From CAMQRS01 sp964370645 (GTDB taxonomy: Bacteria > Bacillota_I > Bacilli_A > Erysipelotrichales > Erysipelotrichaceae): a stretch of 40,008 nucleotides of DNA. The notes beneath the pieces are model-generated. The model did no database searches. It was given only the letters and a program-made list of their open reading frames with translations, and was not told the origin of the DNA. The DNA lies in NCBI GenBank assembly GCA_964370645.1, contig CAYJJS010000013.1:1-40008 (forward strand). The letters run 5' to 3'. Shown here piece by piece: positions 1 through 7,550 of this stretch. The position numbers and the translations under genes are program-made. Numbering within the stretch: the stretch's first letter is position 1; each line of letters begins with the position of its first letter.

Positions 1-123
1 AACATACTAAAAAATATACCTGTAAAATATAGTTTCAAGAAAAGTACAAGTAATAGAAATTTAATTTGCTCGTAGTTTTAAAAGTTTTAGTCAAATGTTT
101 AGAGATAATAGGAGGTAACTAAA

Positions 124-342
124 ATGGAGTGTCCATATTGTAGAAAAGAAATGGTTGAAGGAAGTATATCACAAGACAGATATGCACTTAAATGGGTATC
201 AAACAAAAATGATAAAGGTCTACTTAATTTCACACCCGTTGTGAAAGGTGTGAAGTTAAGTGGTGGTTTAGGTAAGATGAGCATTAAGGTGTTTTATTGC
301 GAGAAGTGTGAAAAATTTATTATTGATCAAAACAATCTGTAA
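124..342 (+). CDS. Small zinc-ribbon protein (DUF6487-like)
   Basis: A 72-residue soluble protein. It opens with CPYC (residues 3-6) and has a second CEKC knuckle near residues 59-62, so four cysteines can bind one zinc. The middle is polar with a lysine- and glycine-rich stretch. This layout resembles small single-domain zinc-ribbon proteins of the DUF6487 type, whose function is unknown. The start is supported by AGGAGG at 111-116 just upstream of the ATG. It is followed 64 bases later by a small membrane-protein gene on the same strand, with its own strong ribosome binding site. Neither is part of the conserved housekeeping blocks downstream, so both look like accessory cargo. No function is assigned. 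Confidence 0.7.
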   Translation: MECPYCRKEMVEGSISQDRYALKWVSNKNDKGLLNFTPVVKGVKLSGGLGKMSIKVFYCEKCEKFIIDQNNL

Positions 343-406
343 AAATAAAATGGCTTATACAATTACTTCAATGATGGAATAAATATATATTTAGGAGGGA
401 ATCATT

Positions 407-754
407 ATGAATATAGGTTTAACTTTATGTATATTACTTTGTGCTTTATTCTTATTACTTGCAATTATTTTTGGTGTATCAAAGAATAGAGGTGCGGTTT
501 TAATAAGTGGATTCAACGACTTACCTAAACAAGAACAAGATAAGTATGATAAAGCAAAAATGAGTAAAGATATGAGAAACTCATTATGCATTTGGAGTGC
601 TATTTTCGCAATAGGAGCAATTCTATGTTATTTCATTACTTCCTACTTTGCGATTCTAGCCTTTGTTATTTGGCTATTCATATTCTTTAGACATGTCCAT
701 TTCGATGCTGAAAAAGCATTTGAAAAATATCGTTTCAAGAAAAAATCGAATTAG
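407..754 (+). CDS. Small membrane protein (DUF3784-like)
   Basis: A 115-residue membrane protein. Residues 1-22 form a hydrophobic segment, a polar loop carries the GFNDLPKQEQDKYDK stretch (about 38-52), and one long or two closely spaced hydrophobic segments span about 60-93, ending in a lysine-rich tail. The loop pattern (Gly-Phe/Tyr-Asn, acidic-Lys-Tyr-Asp) resembles DUF3784 proteins common in Firmicutes, which have no known function. AGGAGGG at 393-399 precedes the ATG. Two hairpins follow the gene, the second with a T-run (841-869), so it probably ends its own transcription unit. The topology is seen directly; the family assignment is from memory. Confidence 0.65.
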   Translation: MNIGLTLCILLCALFLLLAIIFGVSKNRGAVLISGFNDLPKQEQDKYDKAKMSKDMRNSLCIWSAIFAIGAILCYFITSYFAILAFVIWLFIFFRHVHFDAEKAFEKYRFKKKSN

Positions 755-803
755 TACATTATAGAAAATTTTACTTCTAATGTTTCGTGAGTAATAGCCA
801 TTA

Positions 804-832
804 TTAAAAAATAGGTGTAAACTATTTTTTAA
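804..832 (+). repeat. AT-rich inverted repeat downstream of the DUF3784-like gene
   Basis: An 11-bp perfect inverted repeat (804-814 with 822-832) around a 7-base loop. The stem is almost entirely A/T, so it is a weak hairpin. It lies just before the better terminator at 841-869. Confidence 0.5.
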
Positions 833-840
833 TTACATGG

Positions 841-869
841 AAGATAACTAATGACAGTTATCTTTTTTT
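841..869 (+). terminator. Rho-independent terminator
   Basis: A 9-bp stem (841-849 with 856-864) around a 6-base loop, followed by T's to 869. It probably ends the 407-754 transcript. The remaining gap to the rbgA start (870-1111) contains no ORF of note, only the rbgA promoter. Confidence 0.75.
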
Positions 870-1031
870 ACTTGTTGAATAAACTGAAACGATTAAAACA
901 TACCAAACAATATCAATATGAAATTTTGTAAATTCAGTTGCGTTGCAGGATTGTAATTGAGATATCAAACTCACTGAAAGAGTAGTATTTTAGAAAGATA
1001 AAGGTATAGCAACAATGAATATCTAATCAAC

Positions 1032-1060
1032 TTTATTTTATATATAAGTCATGCTATAAT
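1032..1060 (+). promoter_or_regulatory. Promoter for the rbgA operon (extended -10)
   Basis: TATAAT at 1055-1060 preceded by TGC gives an extended -10. A weak TTTATT -35 lies at 1032-1037 with a 17-base spacer. It would start transcription about 45 bases before the rbgA ATG and could drive rbgA-rnhB-scpA-scpB. Confidence 0.6.
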
Positions 1061-1111
1061 ACACAAAGAAATACAGTAAAGTACAATATAATTATTAATG
1101 AGGTGTTGAGT

Positions 1112-2044
1112 ATGAATAAAATGGAACAAAAAAGAGTAGAGAGAGCGAAAAAGAAAAGTGAAGAAACGGGTGATAAACCATCTGTACAAATGAATATTAA
1201 CTGGTTTCCTGGTCATATGACTAAGGCAAAAAGGGGAATGCAAGAGAAGTTAAAAATGGTCGACATGGTCATTGAGATACGTGATGCTAGGATTCCTTAC
1301 TCTAGTCGTAATCCATTGATTGATGAATTGATCGGTCAAAAACCAAGACTAATTATATTGAGCAAAAAAGATAAGGCTGAAGATTTAGAAACAAAGAAGT
1401 GGATTATGCATTTGAGCAATGAGCAAACGCACATTATAACTCTAGATATACTTAAAGATAACGTAAGAAAAATCATTAATACTGCTGCCAAGGAGTTAAT
1501 GAAAGAAAAAATTCAGCGTCAAATCAATAAAGGTATGAAACCTAGAGCGATTCGTGCAATGGTATGTGGAGTTCCTAACGTTGGTAAATCTACTTTAATC
1601 AATCGATTGGCCAATAAGAAAGCAACTATAACACAAGATCGTCCTGGTGTTACACGAGCGCTACAATGGGTTAAGGTGTCTAGTGAATTGGAATTATTAG
1701 ATACACCTGGTGTATTATGGCCTAAATTTGAAGATGAACGTGTAGGTATGATGTTGGGTATCACTGGCGCAATCAACGACTTGGTCTTACCTATTGATGA
1801 AGTTGCATATTATGCACTGAAATATTTAAAAGAATATTATCCACAACGATTAACGAACCATTATCAAGTAGAGTTAATCGATAACAACTATAAACTTTTT
1901 CAATCCTTTGGAATTAAAAAAGGATATATGATAAGAGGTAGTGAAGTGGATATGAAACGTGTGATTGATACGTTTATGCGTGAAATACGAAGTGATAAAT
2001 TTGGATGCATTACTTGGGAGAAAATTGATGAAGTGTTTGAATAA
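1112..2044 (+). CDS. rbgA: Ribosome biogenesis GTPase RbgA (YlqF)
   Basis: Circularly permuted GTPase needed for late assembly of the large ribosomal subunit. The N-terminus has the NWFPGHM signature of the YlqF family. The G motifs appear in permuted order: the G4-type SKKDKAE comes first, then the G1 P-loop GVPNVGKST, then G3 DTPG. A helical C-terminal region follows, the part that in B. subtilis RbgA contacts rRNA. The ATG at 1112 is chosen because GAGGTG (1100-1105) sits 6 bases upstream; a GTG at 1103 lies inside that site. Length is 310 residues, slightly longer than the usual 280-290 because of a lysine-rich N-terminal extension. The 3' end overlaps rnhB by 17 bases, so the two are translationally coupled. 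Confidence 0.95.
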   Translation: MNKMEQKRVERAKKKSEETGDKPSVQMNINWFPGHMTKAKRGMQEKLKMVDMVIEIRDARIPYSSRNPLIDELIGQKPRLIILSKKDKAEDLETKKWIMHLSNEQTHIITLDILKDNVRKIINTAAKELMKEKIQRQINKGMKPRAIRAMVCGVPNVGKSTLINRLANKKATITQDRPGVTRALQWVKVSSELELLDTPGVLWPKFEDERVGMMLGITGAINDLVLPIDEVAYYALKYLKEYYPQRLTNHYQVELIDNNYKLFQSFGIKKGYMIRGSEVDMKRVIDTFMREIRSDKFGCITWEKIDEVFE

Positions 2045-2678
2045 GGAAGAGCAATACGCCTATGATCAAGGCTATTCATTTCTTTTAGGCATTGATGAGG
2101 CAGGAAGAGGTCCTATTGCAGGTCCACTGGTTGTTGCAGGAGTGGTCTTTGCGAAAGATTATGAGCATGATGAAATATACGACTCTAAAAAATTAAGTGA
2201 AAAAAAACGCAAACAGTTATTTGAAGAAATTACTCGTGATGCGATTTACTATAAAATAATGATTATTGATGAGACTACTATTGATTCACTAAATATATAT
2301 AGAGCAACACAAAGTAGTATGCAACAAATTGTAGATGATTGTGAAGTTTGTGACTATGTTTTGAGTGATGCTATGCCATTAAACGAAATAAATAAACCTT
2401 ATATTTCTCTAGTTAAAGGCGATACTAAGAGTACTAGTATTGCGGCAGCTAGTATTTTGGCAAAGGTCACGCGTGACACGATTATGTATGAATTAGATGA
2501 AAAATACCCAATGTATGGGTTTAAAAATCACAAAGGATACCCAACAAAAAAGCACATTGAAGCTTTACATACGTATGGTGTACTGGATATACATCGCAAA
2601 AGCTACAAACCTGTATATACATTATTACAGAAACAATTGTCATTGGATTTAGATATGGGGGAACATAATGGGATTTAG
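2028..2678 (+). CDS. rnhB: Ribonuclease HII
   Basis: Removes RNA from RNA-DNA hybrids and excises misincorporated ribonucleotides. GIDEAGRGPIAGPLVVA near the N-terminus carries the catalytic Asp-Glu pair. A third acidic residue lies in YVLSDAM, and SIAAASILAKVTRD is the conserved helix. The C-terminal HRKSYKPV is typical of RNase HII. The frame stays open further upstream, but the ATG at 2028 has GGGAG (2016-2020) at good spacing and gives 216 residues, normal for the family. The gene overlaps rbgA upstream and scpA downstream. rbgA-rnhB adjacency is also found in Bacillus (ylqF-rnhB). Confidence 0.95.
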   Translation: MKCLNKEEQYAYDQGYSFLLGIDEAGRGPIAGPLVVAGVVFAKDYEHDEIYDSKKLSEKKRKQLFEEITRDAIYYKIMIIDETTIDSLNIYRATQSSMQQIVDDCEVCDYVLSDAMPLNEINKPYISLVKGDTKSTSIAAASILAKVTRDTIMYELDEKYPMYGFKNHKGYPTKKHIEALHTYGVLDIHRKSYKPVYTLLQKQLSLDLDMGEHNGI

Positions 2679-3408
2679 TGTTATTGTAGAAGATAAATTT
2701 GAAGGTCCATTAGATTTAATGTTGCACCTGATTAAAGAAAATAAATTAAATTTACTTGATTTAGACATGAGTGTATTGTGTGATCAATATTTGCACTACA
2801 TTAATACACTACAGTCAATGCATTTAGAGGTTGCAAGTGAGTTTTTAAGTGAACTCGCAAGTTTGATTGAATATAAAAGCAAGAAATTATTACCAAAAGA
2901 AAAAGTTGAAGTAGAAGAAGAATATGAAGAAGACCAAAAAGACAAATTGGTGAGAAGATTGTTAGAGTATCAAAAATTCAAGGAAGTGAGTGAACAGTTT
3001 AGTGAAACCTATCAAGCTCGTCAAAAGCTAATGAGTAAACCAATTAGTGAAGAGGCAACTAAGTTGTATACTATTACAAGAGAAGAAGACTTCTCAGGAG
3101 ATCCTTATGATTTGATCAAGGCAATGAATCGTGTCCTTCGTAGAGTTGCACTCGAACAAGTAGAACAGACTACTATGCAAACTAATGAAATGTCGTTAGA
3201 TGAGCGTTTAGAACAAATTACAAAACGATTGTCTAAAATAGATACTAAAATTTCTTTTGCTCACTTATGTGATGATTGCCATGATGTACACATGGTTATT
3301 GTATCCTTTTTATCGATATTGGATCTTATTAAACAAGGTATGATTCACTTTACACTCGATACGGATGATACAATTTGGATTATGAATGGAGGAAGTGTAA
3401 ATGCGTAA
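2668..3408 (+). CDS. scpA: Segregation and condensation protein ScpA
   Basis: The kleisin subunit of the SMC-ScpA-ScpB condensin, which compacts and segregates the chromosome. The N-terminus has the ScpA signature (FEGPLDLMLHLIKENKL), with the helical domain that binds the SMC neck. A charged Glu/Lys-rich linker covers about 85-105, and a C-terminal winged-helix region for the SMC head follows. Its 246 residues fit the family. It starts inside the end of rnhB, after GGGGGAA, and overlaps scpB by 8 bases, so the two partner subunits are made from coupled reading frames. Confidence 0.96.
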   Translation: MGFSVIVEDKFEGPLDLMLHLIKENKLNLLDLDMSVLCDQYLHYINTLQSMHLEVASEFLSELASLIEYKSKKLLPKEKVEVEEEYEEDQKDKLVRRLLEYQKFKEVSEQFSETYQARQKLMSKPISEEATKLYTITREEDFSGDPYDLIKAMNRVLRRVALEQVEQTTMQTNEMSLDERLEQITKRLSKIDTKISFAHLCDDCHDVHMVIVSFLSILDLIKQGMIHFTLDTDDTIWIMNGGSVNA

Positions 3409-3934
3409 AATATTAGAAGGTTTATTATTTTTAAGTGGTGATGAAGGGTTGAGTAGCAAACAACTTTGTGACGCTTTAGAAATCAGTGAACAAGCTTTAG
3501 AAAAAAATATTAATGTAATGATGAATGAATTTTTAGAAGAAGAGCATGGGATTGAATTGGTTCATTTTGGTGGACGTTATAAATTTGTCACAAAAGAAAT
3601 CGTATATCCATATGCTGAAAAGTTATTTGCCTCTTCAAAAATAGCGGCAATTTCATCTGCAGCATTAGAAACTTTAGCAATTATTGCTTATAAACAGCCA
3701 ATTACACGTCAAGAAATTGAAGAGATTCGAGGTGTTTCTTGTGATATGATGGTGCGTAAGTTAATGGCACGTTCTTTAATCAAAGAGTGTGGACGTAGTG
3801 ATGCACCTGGTAGACCATTTTTATATGAAGTAACTAGTGAATTTATGGATACCTTTAAATTAAAAACATTAAAAGAGTTACCTGAATTAAAAGAAGTTAA
3901 ACAAGAAGTCATGTCTGATTTATTTGAGGATTAA
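3401..3934 (+). CDS. scpB: Segregation and condensation protein ScpB
   Basis: Winged-helix dimer that binds the ScpA kleisin and regulates the SMC ATPase. Two winged-helix units are visible. The second contains the highly conserved ALETLAIIAYKQPITRQEIE, followed by IRGVSCD and the GRPFLYEVT strand typical of ScpB. The 177 residues are a normal length, with an acidic C-terminus. GGAGGAAG upstream of the ATG lies within the scpA 3' end. A sigma-E-like promoter for the next gene begins immediately after the stop codon. Confidence 0.96.
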   Translation: MRKILEGLLFLSGDEGLSSKQLCDALEISEQALEKNINVMMNEFLEEEHGIELVHFGGRYKFVTKEIVYPYAEKLFASSKIAAISSAALETLAIIAYKQPITRQEIEEIRGVSCDMMVRKLMARSLIKECGRSDAPGRPFLYEVTSEFMDTFKLKTLKELPELKEVKQEVMSDLFED

Positions 3935-3963
3935 GAATATTATTTGAGAGCTATACATATTTT
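3935..3963 (+). promoter_or_regulatory. Sigma-E-like promoter for dacB-spmA-spmB
   Basis: GAATATT (3935-3941), a 14-base spacer, then CATATTTT (3956-3963) resembles the Bacillus sigma-E consensus (-35 with a central ATA, -10 CATACA-T). The distance from ATA to CATA is 16 bases, identical to that in the spoIVA promoter in this window. B. subtilis dacB-spmAB is under sigma-E control, which agrees. Confidence 0.5.
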
Positions 3964-3980
3964 ATTAATGGGTGATTAAT

Positions 3981-4934
3981 ATGAATGTGTGGATTTCAAT
4001 AGTATTCTTTTTTTATACGTTGCCAGTTAGCGATGTATCTTCTTACAGTGCAACAAGTTATTGTGTTATGGCAAAAGATGACTACATGGTCCTCTCTTCT
4101 AACAATGAAGATCATACACAAAGTGTTGCTTCTATTTCTAAGGTGATGAGTGCCATTGTTGCTTTAGAACATAGTGATTTACAAGATGAGATTACAGTGG
4201 ATGAAATTGTGTTACAAGCGTATGGTTCATCTGCATACTTACAAATTGGTGAAACGTATACCATGGAAGATTTACTCCATGCGCTTATGTTGCGCAGTGG
4301 AAATGATGCAGCTTTAGTCATTGCACAGCATGTAGGCGGAGATGTGGAAACCTTTGTTGAAATGATGAATGACAAGGCAAAGACTTTAGGTATGAATAAC
4401 ACTACTTTTGCAAATCCAAGCGGTTTGGATGAGGAAGATGGTGGAAACATCTCTACAAGTTGTGAAATGGCTCTTTTAACAGCGTATGCAATGCAAAACG
4501 AAGACTTTGCTAGCATTAGTGCCACAAAGACGTATTATCCAAAAGAAGGTATTTTATACACGAATAAGAATCGGTTTTTAACGCAGTATGAATATGCAAC
4601 AGGTGGAAAAACCGGTTATACAAAACTAGCAAAAAGAACGTTAATAACAACAAGTGATAAAGAGGATTTAGAAGTAATTGTGGTGACATTAAATTGTGGT
4701 GATGACTTTGCATACCATGAGTATTTACATGAGCAAGCACATAATACCTATCAAAATGAACTTGTGATAAAGGCTGGAACATACTTAATTGAGCAAAAAG
4801 AGTATACGCTTGAAAATGTTTATGCTACTTTGCCTAAAGAAAATCCTTCTATAGAGATGAAAAGCATAGTGGACGATTCACTACAAATTACGCTCACATA
4901 CAATAATCAAACTAGAGGCTATGAATATGAGTAA
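3981..4934 (+). CDS. dacB: D-alanyl-D-alanine carboxypeptidase, spore cortex type (DacB)
   Basis: Serine DD-peptidase of family S11 (low-molecular-weight PBP). It trims the terminal D-Ala of peptidoglycan stems and so limits cross-linking. All three active-site motifs are present: SISK (Ser51), SGN (106-108) and KTG (210-212). An N-terminal hydrophobic segment (about 1-17) is the export signal. The ATG at 3981 follows GGTGA; a GTG at 3972 lies within the same region. At 317 residues it is shorter than B. subtilis DacB (about 380), with only a small C-terminal beta-type extension and no clear amphipathic anchor. The name rests on synteny: scpA-scpB-dacB-spmA-spmB-rluB is the B. subtilis order. 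A general vegetative DacA/DacF role cannot be excluded. Confidence 0.85.
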   Translation: MNVWISIVFFFYTLPVSDVSSYSATSYCVMAKDDYMVLSSNNEDHTQSVASISKVMSAIVALEHSDLQDEITVDEIVLQAYGSSAYLQIGETYTMEDLLHALMLRSGNDAALVIAQHVGGDVETFVEMMNDKAKTLGMNNTTFANPSGLDEEDGGNISTSCEMALLTAYAMQNEDFASISATKTYYPKEGILYTNKNRFLTQYEYATGGKTGYTKLAKRTLITTSDKEDLEVIVVTLNCGDDFAYHEYLHEQAHNTYQNELVIKAGTYLIEQKEYTLENVYATLPKENPSIEMKSIVDDSLQITLTYNNQTRGYEYE

Positions 4935-5502
4935 AATATTTTCGATTATGATTATTGCCTCTATATTGTTTGCTTTTTTCACAAACAATATAGAGGCGAT
5001 TCATACTTCTATATTGAATGTAGCACAGGATAGTTTCGACTTTGTAATTCCACTAGTTTTACTAACTGCTTTTTACAACGGGATATTGAGTATAGCGAAA
5101 GATGCTGGGGTTATGGGTAGTTTGGAAAAATGCTTGAGGCCATTATTAGCTAGATTATTACCAGATATTTCACAGGATAAAGAAACATTATCCTATGTCG
5201 CTGGTAATGTAGTTGCGAATATATTTGGCTTAGGGAGTGCTGCAACGCCTATGGGTTTAAAAGCCATGGAAGGTATGCAAAAAAACAACAAAAATAAACA
5301 AAAGGCAAGTCGTAGCATGGTTACTTTCTTAGTCTTAAATACTGCAGGTGTTACACTAATACCAACTACTGTAATCGCTCTTCGCAATCAAGCTGGAAGT
5401 CAACATGTGATGGATTTTATACCTGCAGCTATCATTGCAACGACCTGTGCTTCCATAGGTGGCTTACTAATGGATCGTGTGGTGAACTACTATGTCCGCT
5501 AG
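4927..5502 (+). CDS. spmA: Spore maturation protein A
   Basis: Membrane protein with a nucleoside-recognition (Gate) domain. With SpmB it is required for spore core dehydration and heat resistance in Bacillus and Clostridium. Hydrophobic segments include the N-terminus, a central segment (FVIPLVLLTAFYNGI) and the C-terminal half. The conserved NVVANIFGLGSAATPMGLKAM stretch is the Gate-domain signature. Two in-frame ATGs, 4921 and 4927, follow AGAGG (4914-4918); 4927 has the better spacing of 8 bases and gives 191 residues. It overlaps the end of dacB and the start of spmB, which indicates a coupled sporulation operon. Confidence 0.92.
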   Translation: MSKIFSIMIIASILFAFFTNNIEAIHTSILNVAQDSFDFVIPLVLLTAFYNGILSIAKDAGVMGSLEKCLRPLLARLLPDISQDKETLSYVAGNVVANIFGLGSAATPMGLKAMEGMQKNNKNKQKASRSMVTFLVLNTAGVTLIPTTVIALRNQAGSQHVMDFIPAAIIATTCASIGGLLMDRVVNYYVR

Positions 5503-6001
5503 TTATATATTAGTTTTTTTAATATTATTTTTATTTATTCACGCGTATCGAAAAAAGGTTGATGTGTATCACAGTTTTACAAAAGGTGTAAAAGAAGGTT
5601 TACTCTTGTTTGTTGATATCTATCCAGCTTTGTTAGCTATGAGTTTTGCAATTGCATTATTGAATGAAAGTAACTTATTAATGTTTATTTCGAATTTTCT
5701 CGCTTCTATCCTATTTTTTATTCCTGCTCCAATTATTCCAATGTGCCTATTTCGTTCTTTCTCTGGTAGCACAACACTAGTCTTGCTGGTTGATCTTTAT
5801 AAAACATATGGTGCAGATTCATTGGTAGGGGTAATGGGCAGCATCATAGAAGGGAGTACAGACACAACCTTCTATGTAATTTCGCTATATTTCTCTTATG
5901 TGAAAATTAAAGATATATCGAACGCTCTATGGATTGGTCTATTTGCGGACTTTGTAGGTATCACAAGTGCTATTCTTTTAACATATGCTTTCTTTTCTTG
6001 A
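5492..6001 (+). CDS. spmB: Spore maturation protein B
   Basis: Partner of SpmA and also a Gate-domain membrane protein. The 169 residues carry about four or five hydrophobic segments. The conserved FRSFSGSTTLVLLVDLYKTYGADS and GSTDTTFYV stretches are diagnostic of SpmB. It starts within the spmA 3' end (11-base overlap) after a GGTGA-type site. Its position after dacB-spmA matches B. subtilis. In this family SpmA and SpmB act from the mother cell on water or ion loss from the spore core; their molecular activity is not settled. Confidence 0.93.
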   Translation: MSASYILVFLILFLFIHAYRKKVDVYHSFTKGVKEGLLLFVDIYPALLAMSFAIALLNESNLLMFISNFLASILFFIPAPIIPMCLFRSFSGSTTLVLLVDLYKTYGADSLVGVMGSIIEGSTDTTFYVISLYFSYVKIKDISNALWIGLFADFVGITSAILLTYAFFS

Positions 6002-6038
6002 ACAATTGTATTAAAATGTATAGGAAAGGCGTGATACT

Positions 6039-6779
6039 ATGGAAAGAATACAAAAAGTAATTGCACAAGCAGGAGTTGCTTCTCGCAGAAAAGCAGAACA
6101 GATGATTTTAGAAGGACGTGTAGAAGTGAATGGTGAAGTGCTGAAAGAGCTTGGTTACAAAGTAAAGCGTAATGACTATATTTGTGTAGATGGTAAAGCT
6201 ATCTTAAAAGAAAATAAAGTATATTATGTAATGAATAAACCAAAGAAATCAATGTGTACAAGTAGTGATGAATTTGATCGTCCTACTGTTGTTTCTATGA
6301 TTTCTTGTAAAGAGAGAATTTTTAGTGTAGGAAGACTTGATTATGACACTAGTGGTGTTTTAATCTTGACAAATGATGGAGATTTTGCGAATATGTTAAT
6401 CCATCCTAAATTCCATTTGCCAAAAACATATAATCTGACAATTAATGGAATTTTAAATGGTGAACAATTAAAACAACTTTCACAAGGGGTTACACTAGAT
6501 GATGGAATCGTAACTTTACCTGCTAAGGTAAAGATTCGTGAAAGAGATGAAAAGAAAAATCAAATGTCCTTAGACCTTGTCATTTATGAAGGTAGGAATA
6601 GACAAATTAAGAGAATGATGGAAGCATTTGGTTTCCAAGTTACAAGACTACATCGAAAACAGTTTGGAATGCTTAAAGTAGATGATTTGTCACAAGGAAG
6701 TTATCGCTTATTGAAACCTTACGAAGTGAAGTTGTTGAAACAAATGGCACAAAGTGGGAAATTAGAAGTAAGTCGATAA
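6039..6779 (+). CDS. rluB: 23S rRNA pseudouridine synthase RluB
   Basis: Isomerises a uridine (equivalent to E. coli 2605) in the peptidyl-transferase region of 23S rRNA. An N-terminal S4 RNA-binding domain (about 1-60, RIQKVIAQAGVASRRKAE) is followed by the synthase domain with the catalytic aspartate in GRLDYDTSG (Asp101) and the RNRQIKRMM motif. The 246 residues fit the RluB/RsuA family. AGGAAAGG lies before the ATG. It ends the scp-dac-spm block as in B. subtilis (ypuL), and a strong terminator overlaps its stop codon. RluB is preferred over RsuA or RluE on synteny and length. Confidence 0.92.
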   Translation: MERIQKVIAQAGVASRRKAEQMILEGRVEVNGEVLKELGYKVKRNDYICVDGKAILKENKVYYVMNKPKKSMCTSSDEFDRPTVVSMISCKERIFSVGRLDYDTSGVLILTNDGDFANMLIHPKFHLPKTYNLTINGILNGEQLKQLSQGVTLDDGIVTLPAKVKIRERDEKKNQMSLDLVIYEGRNRQIKRMMEAFGFQVTRLHRKQFGMLKVDDLSQGSYRLLKPYEVKLLKQMAQSGKLEVSR

Positions 6780-6806
6780 GTTACTCCTTATGGAGTAACT
6801 TTTTTT
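6779..6806 (+). terminator. Rho-independent terminator after rluB
   Basis: A 9-bp perfect stem (6779-6787 with 6792-6800), a TTAT loop, and a T-run to 6806. The rsmE ribosome binding site begins only a few bases later. Confidence 0.88.
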
Positions 6807-6820
6807 ATGAAAGGAGCATT

Positions 6821-7540
6821 ATGCAACAATATTTTTTACATAATCAAAGTAACGGTGATACGTATCGCTTTGATGCAGAGCAAACACATCATATTAAAAA
6901 GGTACTACGCATGAAAGAGGGAAGTATTGTTAAAATTGTAGATGCTTCTTACAATCCTTTTTTAGCTAGCATTTATGAGGAGAATGGTGTCCTTTTTGCA
7001 AAGGTTGTTGAAGCTTTACAAAAAGAAGATAAGCCACTGGAAGTGCAATTGGTGCAAGGTTTGATAAAAAAAGACAAGTGGGATTTCATGATCCAAAAAT
7101 GTTGTGAATTGGGTGTTGATACAATTATTCCAATGCAAAGTTCACGAAGTATTGTAAAGGTAGAAAAAGATGACCACAAAAAACTACAACGATACAATAA
7201 AATTGCGTTGGAGTCTTGTGAACAAAGCAAGCGTGATACATTAGCACAAGTATTACCTACCATTGCTTTTAAAGAGATTAAAAACTATAAGAAGCAATTA
7301 AATATTATTGCGTATGAAGATCATCATGTATCTTCGAAACCTTTAAAAGAAGTATTGCTTGCACATCCACATATACAATCAATATGCATTGTAATTGGTA
7401 GTGAAGGTGGATTTGCGACACATGAAGTGGAACAATTGATCCAAGAAGGTTTTATTTGTGTGAGTTTGGGTAAACGTATATTACGAGCAGAAACGGCTGC
7501 GATGAGTGTTGTTAATATATGTAATTACCACTATGAATAG
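6821..7540 (+). CDS. rsmE: 16S rRNA m3U1498 methyltransferase RsmE
   Basis: SPOUT-family methyltransferase that N3-methylates U1498 of 16S rRNA using S-adenosylmethionine. An N-terminal PUA-like domain (H-H-x-x-x-V-L-R at about 24-31) precedes the knotted SPOUT domain. The motifs IGSEGGF and LGKRILRAETAAM form the SAM-binding trefoil knot. The 239 residues are typical. GGAG sits 6 bases before the ATG. It is followed closely by mtaB, as in B. subtilis (yqeU-yqeV). Confidence 0.94.
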   Translation: MQQYFLHNQSNGDTYRFDAEQTHHIKKVLRMKEGSIVKIVDASYNPFLASIYEENGVLFAKVVEALQKEDKPLEVQLVQGLIKKDKWDFMIQKCCELGVDTIIPMQSSRSIVKVEKDDHKKLQRYNKIALESCEQSKRDTLAQVLPTIAFKEIKNYKKQLNIIAYEDHHVSSKPLKEVLLAHPHIQSICIVIGSEGGFATHEVEQLIQEGFICVSLGKRILRAETAAMSVVNICNYHYE

Positions 7541-7550
7541 GAGTGATGTT

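Noticed and set aside
4112..4525. A 137-codon minus-strand open frame inside dacB.
   Set aside because: It is the antisense shadow of dacB, has no ribosome binding site, and encodes no recognisable protein. Other antisense frames in the window were rejected for the same reasons.
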